A stretch of DNA of 5,337 bases. Source: Balneolaceae bacterium (GTDB taxonomy: Bacteria; Bacteroidota; Rhodothermia; Balneolales; Balneolaceae). This document shows, piece by piece, positions 1 to 5,337 of the stretch (the stretch's first letter is position 1; each line of letters opens with the position of its first letter). The position numbers and the translations under genes were made by a program. The DNA is taken from assembly GCA_003555185.1 (NCBI GenBank), contig PWFZ01000229.1, forward strand, positions 1 through 5,337, read 5' to 3'. The notes under the pieces are model-generated. The model was not told where the DNA came from, made no database searches, and was given only the letters and a program-made list of their open reading frames with translations.

Positions 1-165
1 CAGAGCTGAAGTCGCCACCTGGTAAAGAAGGGGTTGAAAAAGGTGATGGTTGGTACGATCAATAAGAAGAACCTCTACACCTTTTTTGTTAGCAAATGTC
101 TGAGCAGCGGTAAGTCCGCCAAAACCACCCCCAATAATGACAACTTTCTTAATATTATCTGGCAT
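1..165 (-). CDS. ndh: Type II NADH dehydrogenase (NDH-2), N-terminal fragment cut by window edge
   Basis: Only the first 55 codons lie in the window; the frame is open to the left edge. The translation begins [20 protein letters not shown] and continues to a stretch reading [17 protein letters not shown] (residues 36-52). The beta strand followed by GGGFGGL (residues 12-18) is the dinucleotide-binding turn for the FAD ADP moiety, and the acidic residue ending the second strand (Asp36) is where the ribose is expected to bind. The [14 protein letters not shown] segment is characteristic of the NDH-2 family, single-subunit membrane-associated flavoproteins that move electrons from NADH to quinone without pumping protons. 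The catalytic core and the C-terminal membrane anchor are outside the window, so related quinone reductases of the same fold cannot be fully excluded. The ATG at 163-165 is the natural start because it sits just before the first beta strand. No Shine-Dalgarno sequence is seen. Confidence 0.85.
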   Translation of the reverse strand, partial: MPDNIKKVVIIGGGFGGLTAAQTFANKKGVEVLLIDRTNHHLFQPLLYQVATSAL

Positions 166-324
166 AGTCCGATATATAAGCTGAAATTTATGTGATGTAC
201 CCTTAATATGTATTTATCTGTTAAGAAATTCCGGGTAAGAACTCTCCGAAATAATCATGGATATGAATTTGAAGCTTATTACTGGCGATATTGGAACAAT
301 ATATTTTTCTATTTATCAATACAC
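166..324. other. Intergenic region between mscS-type gene and ndh
   Basis: This 159-bp AT-rich gap must hold the leader and probably the promoter of the ndh gene, which reads leftward. I cannot identify a convincing promoter or terminator. Two weak inverted repeats are visible: ATATTG/CAATAT with a 3-nt loop at 288-302, and CTTATT/AATAAG at 324-340, which overlaps the stop codon of the channel gene. Neither is followed by a U-run on the - strand, so termination after the channel gene is not demonstrated, and read-through into ndh is possible. Confidence 0.4.
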
Positions 325-1704
325 TTATTTTTTCAATAAGTCCTCACCCTCCTCCGGCGACCTGGATTTACGGGCCTGCTCCAATATTTCTTTATCATTG
401 CTATCCAGTTGCCCTTCTGCCTGAGTCTTAATTTTTGAATCTTCAGCAGCAGGTGTATATCCCAATTTTTCAACCTCGGGTGAATCTTCAACTGAAGGTT
501 CACTCTTTATTATTTCAATTGGTTCACTGTGCTTTACTATTCTTTCTCTGTCGGCATCAGGCATTGAAACCCCCTCTTTCAAATATGCATATTTAATCTG
601 TCGCATTACAGATGATTTCACTTTTAAGATGTTATGTTTACTGCCATCTACCCAAAAGTAAAACTTCAGATTGATAGAAGATGGTGCGAGTTCATCCACT
701 AAAATCCAGGGTTCAGGTTCCATTAAAACTGCAGGATGTTTATTCAGTATCTCTCTCCCGATTTCCTGCGCATATGTAATACTTTCTTTGTAGCCAATCC
801 CGACGATGAAATGAGTCCGTTGATTGGGGTTACTCGTAAAATTAAGAATACGGCTCTTATATACAGTTGAATTCGGAATCTGCATATGATTTCCATCCAA
901 TGTCATTAGTAAAGTAGCCCGAATAGTCAGTCGCTGAATAAATCCTACATTTCCATTTATTTCAACGAGATCTCCGGCATGAAACGGATTTTGGAGACTC
1001 AAAAATATACTGGCCAAAAAGTTTTCTGTAATATCACGAAAAGCAATTCCCAAAATTATGCCTAGTAAACCTGTTCCGCCTAATACAGTAAGGGCTACAC
1101 CGGTTAATTCTGCTACATGGAAAACGATATAAAGTCCTAAAAGAAATACTACGACTGCAACTCCTCTTGAAGTGATATCCTGCAATAAAGAATTCAGTTC
1201 CTTATTTCTTAAATAGGTTCGTGTGATTCTCGCAGCTATCGTGGAAATACCCCAGAATAATAATAGCACCGACAACCCAAAAATCCACAATGGAATTGCC
1301 CGCATAATACTGCGCCATAACTCTTGTATTCCGGTGATAGCAGGATCATAATCCCATATATCCGGCTCTAATACCTCTATTTGGTTTACAACAGCCGCAA
1401 CATCTTGAGTATTTCTTGCCAGATTGCCCGCCCATAATTTATAATCATCGGTTTCTGTTGACCCTCTGAGAAATACAACCCCGTCATTCACTACCACTTC
1501 TGTATCATAAAACCATCCGGTTGCATCTAATATTCCACGTAATCGTTCCTGTATTGAAGAATCATCCGCTTCCGGTTGTACCTCTACACGCTCCGGAACC
1601 TGTGTATCCGGAGGTCTTTCTATTGTGGTATTTTGAGCAGATAATTCCCCAGTGAAAACGAGGAAGGTAATAACCCACACTATATAGTTAATTTTAAAGT
1701 ACAT
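325..1704 (-). CDS. BON domain-containing MscS-family mechanosensitive channel
   Basis: The product is 459 residues. Residues 1-23 form a hydrophobic signal sequence with a likely cleavage site after LSA (Ala23). A short Pro/Glu-rich linker follows, then a BON domain at about 50-113, with VVNDGVVFLRGST typical of its central strands. BON domains are small lipid- or envelope-associated modules. Membrane segments lie at about 135-155, 181-199 and 203-223. The last runs into the pore-lining and beta-domain signature of MscS (GIILGIAFRDITENFLAS, then LQNPFHAGDLVEING, 216-251). The cytoplasmic alpha/beta vestibule domain spans about 297-375. The last 70 residues are polar, Glu/Ser/Lys-rich and probably disordered. 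MscS channels open under membrane tension to release solutes on hypo-osmotic shock. The signal peptide and BON domain place the N-terminus in the periplasm. The Pmp3-like gene ends 57 bp upstream on the same strand, suggesting co-transcription. No Shine-Dalgarno sequence precedes the ATG. The family call is firm; ion selectivity is not predictable. Confidence 0.93.
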   Translation of the reverse strand: MYFKINYIVWVITFLVFTGELSAQNTTIERPPDTQVPERVEVQPEADDSSIQERLRGILDATGWFYDTEVVVNDGVVFLRGSTETDDYKLWAGNLARNTQDVAAVVNQIEVLEPDIWDYDPAITGIQELWRSIMRAIPLWIFGLSVLLLFWGISTIAARITRTYLRNKELNSLLQDITSRGVAVVVFLLGLYIVFHVAELTGVALTVLGGTGLLGIILGIAFRDITENFLASIFLSLQNPFHAGDLVEINGNVGFIQRLTIRATLLMTLDGNHMQIPNSTVYKSRILNFTSNPNQRTHFIVGIGYKESITYAQEIGREILNKHPAVLMEPEPWILVDELAPSSINLKFYFWVDGSKHNILKVKSSVMRQIKYAYLKEGVSMPDADRERIVKHSEPIEIIKSEPSVEDSPEVEKLGYTPAAEDSKIKTQAEGQLDSNDKEILEQARKSRSPEEGEDLLKK

Positions 1705-1761
1705 ACTATTTACACTTACTAGGTCGATATAGATTATATGCGGCTCTTAATCCAAGACTGC

Positions 1762-1920
1762 TCAGTGCCTGGCAATAATCCAAATAGCGTGTATTATTCC
1801 GGGTATGTAACCAAGTAGTGTTAATAAAATATTTAACCAGAAGGCTCCGGTTAATCCAACTTCTAAGAATACTCCCACAGGTGGAAGAATTACGGCAAAT
1901 ATAATTTTTATGATGTCCAT
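1762..1920 (-). CDS. Pmp3/YqaE-family (UPF0057) small membrane protein
   Basis: A 52-codon frame starts at the ATG read from 1920-1918 and ends with TGA at 1764-1762. The translation begins MDIIKIIFAVILPPVGVFLE and ends GYIPGIIHAIWIIARH. It has two hydrophobic helices (about 4-19 and 26-49). The first ends in the ILPPVGVFLE motif, and the second carries LNILLTLLGYIPGIIHAIW. Together these are the hallmark of the Pmp3/YqaE family, whose members are normally about 50-60 residues. In yeast and plants, members affect membrane potential and salt tolerance; in bacteria they are often stress-induced but of unclear mechanism. The gene lies just upstream of the BON-MscS gene on the same strand, consistent with an envelope or osmotic-stress transcript (inference). 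The leader is purine-rich (AAGAGAAAAAATAA before the ATG), which may serve as a weak ribosome-binding region. Confidence 0.92.
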   Translation of the reverse strand: MDIIKIIFAVILPPVGVFLEVGLTGAFWLNILLTLLGYIPGIIHAIWIIARH

Positions 1921-2161
1921 TTATTTTTTCTCTTGATTAGTAATACGGTTTGAACGGATACGATGTCTTTTTTAAGACCTCTCCGTGAACTCTCTATGTT
2001 TTAAATATATTGGAGAATTTAAGAATTGCAATATGTTGGCACTTTTTTGTCCTCTTAATTCCACATAAATGCATAATTGCAATTCGTTTCTATTTAGGTG
2101 TAATACAATCTCGAGATAGTTTTGCAAGCTTATCATTCATAATTAAGAAATTTAAAATAAA
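1921..2161. promoter_or_regulatory. Divergent intergenic region between the Pmp3-like gene (-) and the small charged-protein gene (+)
   Basis: This 241-bp AT-rich stretch separates two genes transcribed away from each other, so it should contain both promoters. No clean consensus promoter can be assigned in either direction. A TTTG-containing segment lies about 40 bp upstream of the + gene (GTTTTGCAAG), reminiscent of the Bacteroidota -33 box, but no good TAnnTTTG partner follows. The clearest internal feature is the inverted repeat at 2023-2085, listed separately. A short palindrome, GTCTTTTTTAAGAC (1965-1978), lies in the leader side of the Pmp3-like gene. I do not believe an open frame crossing this region on the + strand, for reasons given under rejected items. 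Confidence 0.45.
2023..2085. repeat. 10-nt inverted repeat with palindromic core, possible operator pair
   Basis: GAATTGCAAT (2023-2032) is repeated in inverse orientation as ATTGCAATTC (2076-2085). The shared 8-mer ATTGCAAT is itself a perfect palindrome, so each copy could bind a dimer. The starts of the two 8-mers are 51 bp apart, close to five helical turns, which would put both sites on the same face of the DNA. It sits in the divergent region 77 bp upstream of the small charged-protein gene. A regulatory role is inference; AT-rich DNA can produce such repeats by chance. Confidence 0.35.
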
Positions 2162-2320
2162 ATGGACGATAAGAAAACAAAACCCGATCAGCCTAAGGAG
2201 AAAGAAAACAAGAAAAATAAAGATGACTCGGATATGAGGAGGCCTGATCCAGATGACGAAAATGAGAAAGGAGGTTTGCCACCTAAAGAGATGCCCGAAG
2301 ATGATGGGAATAAATCATAA
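2162..2320 (+). CDS. Small, highly charged, disordered hypothetical protein (52 aa)
   Basis: The ATG at 2162 opens a 52-codon frame ending in TAA at 2318-2320. The translation begins MDDKKTKPDQPKEKENKKNK and ends LPPKEMPEDDGNKS. By my count it has 17 acidic and 13 basic residues, seven prolines, and no Ala, Val, Ile, Cys, His or aromatic residue. The only hydrophobic residues are one Leu and three Met. It has no membrane segment or signal peptide and should be fully disordered and soluble. I do not recognise the family. Support for coding is the clean ATG, the A-rich leader (TTTAAAATAAA) like those of the neighbouring genes, and a stop codon placed inside a strong hairpin just where the 3' end should be. 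It lies divergent from the Pmp3-like gene and converges on the transaldolase. A chance open frame in A-rich DNA remains possible. Confidence 0.6.
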   Translation: MDDKKTKPDQPKEKENKKNKDDSDMRRPDPDDENEKGGLPPKEMPEDDGNKS

Positions 2321-2342
2321 AGTTTCCCTCAACTTTATGATT
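2313..2342 (+). terminator. Perfect 12-bp hairpin overlapping the stop codon of the small charged gene
   Basis: AATCATAAAGTT (2313-2324) pairs without mismatch with AACTTTATGATT (2331-2342) around a 6-nt loop, TCCCTC. The stop codon of the small gene (2318-2320) lies in the left arm. Its position suggests an RNA 3'-end element for the + transcript. However, the next bases are GAAATAAAAAAA, so the U-run of a classical intrinsic terminator is absent. It may be a 3'-stabilising stem or a factor-dependent end. On the - strand it lies just past the transaldolase terminator. Confidence 0.5.
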
Positions 2343-2346
2343 GAAA

Positions 2347-2454
2347 TAAAAAAACCGCCTGACTGCACTATAATCAGGATAGGCAGCTGGAGCTGCCACT
2401 CCTCTTCCGCAACGGAGCTGCGGAAATAGATTATTCAGAACAATCAGACGGTTT
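2347..2454 (-). terminator. Branched intrinsic terminator / structured 3' element of the transaldolase gene
   Basis: Read on the - strand, a 14-bp stem pairs 2454-2441 with 2365-2352. Its only two non-Watson-Crick positions (2448/2358 and 2443/2363) are G-U pairs on the - strand but A/C mismatches on the + strand, so the RNA is made from the - strand. Inside are an AUAAUC/GAUUAU helix (2434-2429 with 2375-2370) and two hairpins. One has a 7-bp stem, UUCCGCA/UGCGGAA, with loop GCUCCGU (2425-2405). The other has a 6-bp stem, GGCAGC/GCUGCC, with loop UCCA (2397-2382). The stem runs into seven U (2354-2348). The element begins 21 bp past the transaldolase stop codon, so termination of that gene is the simplest role. 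It is much larger than a usual terminator and could also be a palindromic dispersed repeat. Confidence 0.75.
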
Positions 2455-2475
2455 ATAACAAATTAGAGAAATAAA

Positions 2476-3135
2476 TTACTTCTTAAGTGATTCCTGAAGT
2501 TGATCCCAATCGGCAAGAAATCTTTCCAACCCGCTATCTGTCAACGGATGCTTTAAAAGCTGCTCGATAACGCTCAATGGCATGGTTGCCACATCCGCAC
2601 CAATTCTCGCAGCTTCAAGTACATGCATTGGGTGGCGAATGCTTGCAGCAAGAATTTCAGTTTCGAATCCATAGTTATCATAAATCAAAGCGATATCAGC
2701 TATTAAACTCATACCCTCGCTTGAAATATCGTCGAGCCGCCCGATGAATGGCGAGATGTATGTAGCACCCGCCTTAGCTGCCAGAAGCGCCTGAGTGGCT
2801 GAGAAACAGAGCGTACAGTTCGTTTTAATCCCTTCATCGCTGAAAGTTTTGATCGCTTTAATCCCATCTTTGATCAATGGGACTTTTACTACAACATTAT
2901 CTGCTATAGCGGCAATCTTTCTTCCTTCTTCTACGATCTCATCATAATCTGTTGAGATTACTTCCGCAGACACATCCCCCTCTACAATATCACATATTTT
3001 AGCTATGTGCCCTTCAAAATCTTCTACCCCAATTTTCATACAAAGGCTTGGATTAGTGGTAACCCCATCTAATACTCCTAAATCGTGAGCTTCCTGAATT
3101 TCGCTAAGGTCTGCTGTGTCAATAAAAAATTTCAT
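2476..3135 (-). CDS. tal: Transaldolase, small TalC type (FSA/TalC family)
   Basis: This cytosolic enzyme of the non-oxidative pentose phosphate pathway transfers dihydroxyacetone units, interconverting sedoheptulose-7-phosphate plus glyceraldehyde-3-phosphate with erythrose-4-phosphate plus fructose-6-phosphate. The 219 residues match the short TalC/FSA subfamily (about 215-220) rather than the long TalA/B type (above 310). It is one (beta/alpha)8 barrel: the opening is [13 protein letters not shown] with Asp6, then GVTTNPS (24-30), the Schiff-base Lys84 in VVVKVPL, NCTLCFS (106-112), SPFIGRLDD (128-136) and AASIRHP (163-169). Two positions separate true transaldolases from fructose-6-phosphate aldolase. 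Here residue 58 is Glu (SAEVIS; Gln in FSA) and residue 130 is Phe (SPF; Tyr131 in FSA). Both point to transaldolase. The start is unambiguous because the barrel's first strand begins at residue 1. No Shine-Dalgarno sequence is seen. It stands alone, divergent from the ytxH-like gene, and ends at a strong structured terminator. Confidence 0.95.
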   Translation of the reverse strand: MKFFIDTADLSEIQEAHDLGVLDGVTTNPSLCMKIGVEDFEGHIAKICDIVEGDVSAEVISTDYDEIVEEGRKIAAIADNVVVKVPLIKDGIKAIKTFSDEGIKTNCTLCFSATQALLAAKAGATYISPFIGRLDDISSEGMSLIADIALIYDNYGFETEILAASIRHPMHVLEAARIGADVATMPLSVIEQLLKHPLTDSGLERFLADWDQLQESLKK

Positions 3136-3266
3136 ATATGTATGATTTGTTTAATTTGATTCGTTGATCATTGTAAATTATAAAATAAAACTAGCACTTT
3201 CTTTTTCAGATCAATGTTGTTTTGCTATTTTATAAGTAAATATTTCTAACCTATAAACAAAAAACA
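3136..3266. promoter_or_regulatory. Divergent promoter region of tal (-) and the ytxH-like gene (+)
   Basis: The two start codons face away from each other across 131 very AT-rich bp, so both promoters should lie here. On the - strand a TATAAT hexamer (3182-3177) lies about 42 bp upstream of the tal ATG, but there is no matching TTGACA at the usual spacing. On the + strand TATAAG (3231-3236) lies about 30 bp upstream of the ytxH-like ATG, with TTTTG (3220-3224) just before it. Neither gives a full housekeeping consensus of the E. coli or the Bacteroidota (TTTG / TAnnTTTG) type, so the exact promoters are tentative. The leader of the + gene is A-rich (ATAAACAAAAAACA) and has no Shine-Dalgarno sequence. 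Confidence 0.4.
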
Positions 3267-3569
3267 ATGAGTAGATCAGGCAAAGGCTTTACAATTGGAT
3301 TACTGACCGGTATTACAGCCGGTACTGCATTAGCATTACTGTTTGCTCCGGATACAGGTAAAAATCTCCGTGGAAAAATTTCTTATCAGTTAAGCTCTTA
3401 TATCGACGAATTGTCAGTGCTGATAGACAAACTTAAAGATGAAAAAGAAAAAATTACTTCACAGGCTAAGCAAGACAGCGACAAAGTTGTTAGTGATGCA
3501 AAACAAAGAGCCGATGATTTAATCAAAGAAGCAGAGATACTTCTAAAAAATATCGAAAAGTCTAAATAG
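3267..3569 (+). CDS. YtxH domain-containing protein
   Basis: The product is 100 residues. A glycine-rich hydrophobic segment at about 8-27 (FTIGLLTGITAGTALALLFA) is a single membrane helix. The YtxH signature follows at once: LFAPDTGKNLRGKI (25-38). The rest (about 40-98) is a Lys/Glu/Asp/Ala-rich amphipathic helix or coiled coil ending in KNIEKSK. YtxH-family proteins are small, single-pass and widespread in bacteria. Some (Bacillus YtxH) are members of the general stress regulon, but no biochemical activity is established. The ATG at 3267 places the helix near the N-terminus as usual for the family, with the coiled coil probably cytoplasmic or envelope-exposed (not decidable here). The gene is a single unit: divergent from tal, convergent with rpoC, with its own terminator 22 bp after the stop codon. 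Confidence 0.92.
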   Translation: MSRSGKGFTIGLLTGITAGTALALLFAPDTGKNLRGKISYQLSSYIDELSVLIDKLKDEKEKITSQAKQDSDKVVSDAKQRADDLIKEAEILLKNIEKSK

Positions 3570-3591
3570 ACTTTCACAACCTCTTTTAAAC

Positions 3592-3626
3592 AAAAAAGCC
3601 ACGCTCGTTAAAGCGTGGCTTTTTTT
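3592..3626. terminator. Bidirectional intrinsic terminator shared by the ytxH-like gene and rpoC
   Basis: An 8-bp GC-rich stem, GCCACGCT (3598-3605) with AGCGTGGC (3612-3619), closes a 6-nt loop, CGTTAA. It is preceded by six A (3592-3597) and followed by seven T (3620-3626), so it forms a hairpin plus U-run on both strands. On the + strand it ends the ytxH-like transcript, whose stop codon is at 3567-3569. On the - strand the A-run already overlaps the rpoC stop codon (3627-3625), so rpoC has essentially no 3' untranslated spacer. Confidence 0.93.
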
Positions 3627-5337
3627 ATTCTTCGTTTTCTTTCGATTCGGGCTCGTCAGCGCCAAGTGTTTCAAACACTTTTTCCACTTCCTCATCCGTC
3701 TCGTCATATTCTACTTTCGATCCGACAATCAGCTCATCGTAATCCAGTATTCCGGTTCCTGCAGGTACTTTGTGTCCTACAACAACATTCTCTTTCAAGC
3801 CGCGAAGCAGATCTTTCTTTGCCTCGATGGATGCCTGAGTAAGAACCTTAGTTGTTTCCTGGAATGATGCGGCTGACAACCAACTTTCGGTTGACAATGC
3901 TGCCCGGGTGATACCCAACAGAATAGGTTTAGAAATAGCCGGTTCCGCTTCGCGCGTCACCACTTCTGCTTTTCCTTCCTTGATCAATTCGTTATTCAAT
4001 TCACGAACTTCTCTTCTGTCCAGAATTTGACCCAACTTCGTGTCGCTTCCACCCACATCCGTAATGACAAACTTACCGATCAACTCATCATTTTTATTGT
4101 TGAGTTCGAAACGATCCACTTTGTCTCCTTCCAGGTACATCGTGTCACCTGAATCGGTTACTTCCACTTTCTGCATCATGGTGCGAACAATCACTTCAAT
4201 GTGCTTGTCATTTATGTTTACACCCTGTAGTCGATAAACCTCCTGAATTTCATTCACGAGATAAGACTGCACAGCAAATGGGCCGAGGATATTTAAGATT
4301 TCCTGAGCCGGAATTGTACCGTCAGATAGTGCCTGACCCGCTCTTACAAAGTCATTTTCCTGTACAAGGATATGCTTCGAAAGAGAAATCAAGTACTTCT
4401 TCTCATCGGTACCGTCTTTACTTTCTACCAATACTTCCTGAGAGCCACGCTTACGTCCACCCATTTTAACAATTCCATCAATTTCAGAAACTGCAGCGGG
4501 ATCGCTTGGTGACCGTGCCTCAAAGAGTTCGGTTACCCTTGGAAGACCGGCTGTAATATCTTTTGATTTAGATGCAGCACGAGGAATCTTGGCTAATACC
4601 TGCCCAGCCATAACCTTCTCTCCATCTTCAACCGTTATGTGAGTTTCTACCGGTAGTGTACTTTCACGGATACGATCGTCTTTCCCTTTCACAACTACTG
4701 TTGGAACGAGTGTTCGATCACGTGAATCGATAATTACTTTCTCACGGTGACCCGTTTGAGTATCTGTATCGGCAGTATAAGTCACTTCTTCAATGATATC
4801 TTTGTACTCAATTGTACCTTCAATTTCACTAAAGATCAGTGCATTATAAGGATCCCACTTACTCAGTGGCATTCCTTTAAGTACTTTATCGCCTTCTTCT
4901 ACCAGCATTTCAGCACCGTAAGGCACATTATAAGTGTTCAGTACATTTCCATCTTCACCTACAATTTTCATCTCACCGGCACGACTCAATACAACGTTGT
5001 GAATTTCTTCACCGTCATCGTATTCAACAACCCGAAGGTTTTCAAATTCGATTTTACCGTCGAATTTAGCTTTGTGCTGGGAATCTGACTCCATACGTGA
5101 AGCAGTACCACCCACGTGGAAAGTTCTAAGTGTAAGCTGAGTTCCAGGCTCACCAATTGATTGAGCTGCAATAACTCCGACAGCTCGACCCATTTCTATT
5201 TCTTCATTTATTTCGTGGTTGTAACCATAACATTTTTTACAAATTCCCAAAGGTGCTTTACAATTGATTGGAGAACGAACTAGAATTTGAGATACATCTG
5301 ATTCCTCTATTTTTTTTGCAAACTCTATTGTTATATA
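3625..5337 (-). CDS. rpoC: DNA-directed RNA polymerase subunit beta' (RpoC), C-terminal 570 residues, 5' end beyond window
   Basis: The frame is open to the right edge (first visible codons [13 protein letters not shown]), so the start is outside. Residues below are numbered from the first visible one. [11 protein letters not shown] (Cys26, Cys33, Cys36) supplies three of the four ligands of the second beta' zinc site, with the usual 7 and 3 spacing. The trigger-loop N-helix [16 protein letters not shown] is at 62-77. About 180 residues follow (79-255) that occupy the position of the SI3 (SBHM-type) insertion of E. coli, and the chain then returns to the conserved [18 protein letters not shown] (260-277). 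[17 protein letters not shown] (369-385) and the terminal block [20 protein letters not shown] (473-492) plus GLKENVVVG (513-521) are near-universal. The acidic tail ends ESKENEE. The protein is the catalytic-cleft subunit of RNA polymerase. rpoB normally lies directly upstream, so it is expected off the right edge. The gene ends in the terminator shared with the ytxH-like gene. Confidence 0.98.
   Translation of the reverse strand, partial: YITIEFAKKIEESDVSQILVRSPINCKAPLGICKKCYGYNHEINEEIEMGRAVGVIAAQSIGEPGTQLTLRTFHVGGTASRMESDSQHKAKFDGKIEFENLRVVEYDDGEEIHNVVLSRAGEMKIVGEDGNVLNTYNVPYGAEMLVEEGDKVLKGMPLSKWDPYNALIFSEIEGTIEYKDIIEEVTYTADTDTQTGHREKVIIDSRDRTLVPTVVVKGKDDRIRESTLPVETHITVEDGEKVMAGQVLAKIPRAASKSKDITAGLPRVTELFEARSPSDPAAVSEIDGIVKMGGRKRGSQEVLVESKDGTDEKKYLISLSKHILVQENDFVRAGQALSDGTIPAQEILNILGPFAVQSYLVNEIQEVYRLQGVNINDKHIEVIVRTMMQKVEVTDSGDTMYLEGDKVDRFELNNKNDELIGKFVITDVGGSDTKLGQILDRREVRELNNELIKEGKAEVVTREAEPAISKPILLGITRAALSTESWLSAASFQETTKVLTQASIEAKKDLLRGLKENVVVGHKVPAGTGILDYDELIVGSKVEYDETDEEVEKVFETLGADEPESKENEE

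Noticed and set aside
288..302. ATATTG-GAA-CAATAT hairpin as the terminator of the mscS-type gene
   Set aside because: The stem is short and AT-only, and on the - strand, where termination is needed, it is followed by CGCCAG rather than a U-run.
2010..2237. 75-codon open frame on the + strand spanning the divergent intergenic region
   Set aside because: Its translation has no recognisable motif, it covers the likely promoter region and inverted repeat, and its 3' half overlaps the more plausible 52-codon charged gene in a different frame.
2352..2454. The inverted repeat around the branched element as terminal repeats of a small transposon (MITE)
   Set aside because: There is no clear target-site duplication beside the arms, and the G-U polarity and U-run fit a - strand RNA better. 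A dispersed-repeat origin is kept only as an alternative.
3615..5088. Several + strand open frames (3615-3842, 4040-4237, 4278-4469, 4747-5088) opposite rpoC
   Set aside because: They lie antisense to an unmistakable rpoC sequence, have no domain-like composition, and the first starts inside the terminator. They are shadows of rpoC codon usage.
4986..5171. 61-codon - strand open frame inside rpoC
   Set aside because: It overlaps the trigger-loop coding region in another frame of the same strand, and its Leu/Ser/Val-rich translation is an artefact of the rpoC reading frame.
5248..5250. TTG as a possible start codon giving a 541-residue protein
   Set aside because: The frame continues upstream without a stop to the window edge and encodes the conserved [11 protein letters not shown] segment with a zinc-ligand cysteine, so TTG is an internal Leu codon of a truncated rpoC.

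Overview
The window looks like chromosomal core sequence from an AT-rich Gram-negative bacterium of the Bacteroidota/Balneolota/Rhodothermota side of the tree. This placement is inferred from the RpoC architecture (a large insertion inside the trigger loop and a long linker before the C-terminal conserved block), the lack of clear Shine-Dalgarno sequences with A-rich leaders instead, and a signal peptide ending in SAQ. It is not a database assignment. Both edges cut genes. I see no mobile element, phage gene, CRISPR array, tRNA or rRNA.

Layout. At the left edge is the first 55 codons of a type II NADH dehydrogenase (- strand). It is followed, also on the - strand, by a secreted or membrane-anchored MscS channel carrying a BON domain, and by a 52-codon Pmp3/YqaE-type membrane peptide that probably sits upstream of mscS in the same transcript. 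A 241-bp divergent gap, containing a 10-nt inverted repeat with a palindromic core, separates these from a 52-codon, extremely charged, disordered small protein on the + strand (2162-2320). That gene converges on a transaldolase (2476-3135, -). The space between the two stop codons is almost wholly RNA structure: a perfect 12-bp hairpin that swallows the small gene's stop codon, then a 103-nt branched element ending in a U-run on the transaldolase strand. A 131-bp divergent promoter region leads to a YtxH-family protein (+). It converges on rpoC (-, 570 C-terminal residues present, 5' part off the right edge), and the two share a bidirectional terminator that begins at the rpoC stop codon.

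The genes are mostly housekeeping (respiration, pentose phosphate pathway, transcription) mixed with small envelope or stress-type proteins (BON-MscS, Pmp3, YtxH). I find no clear new multi-gene system. The items most worth a second look are the branched 3' element of the transaldolase gene, whose two non-Watson-Crick positions form G-U pairs only on the - strand, and the small charged gene with its stop codon buried in a hairpin.
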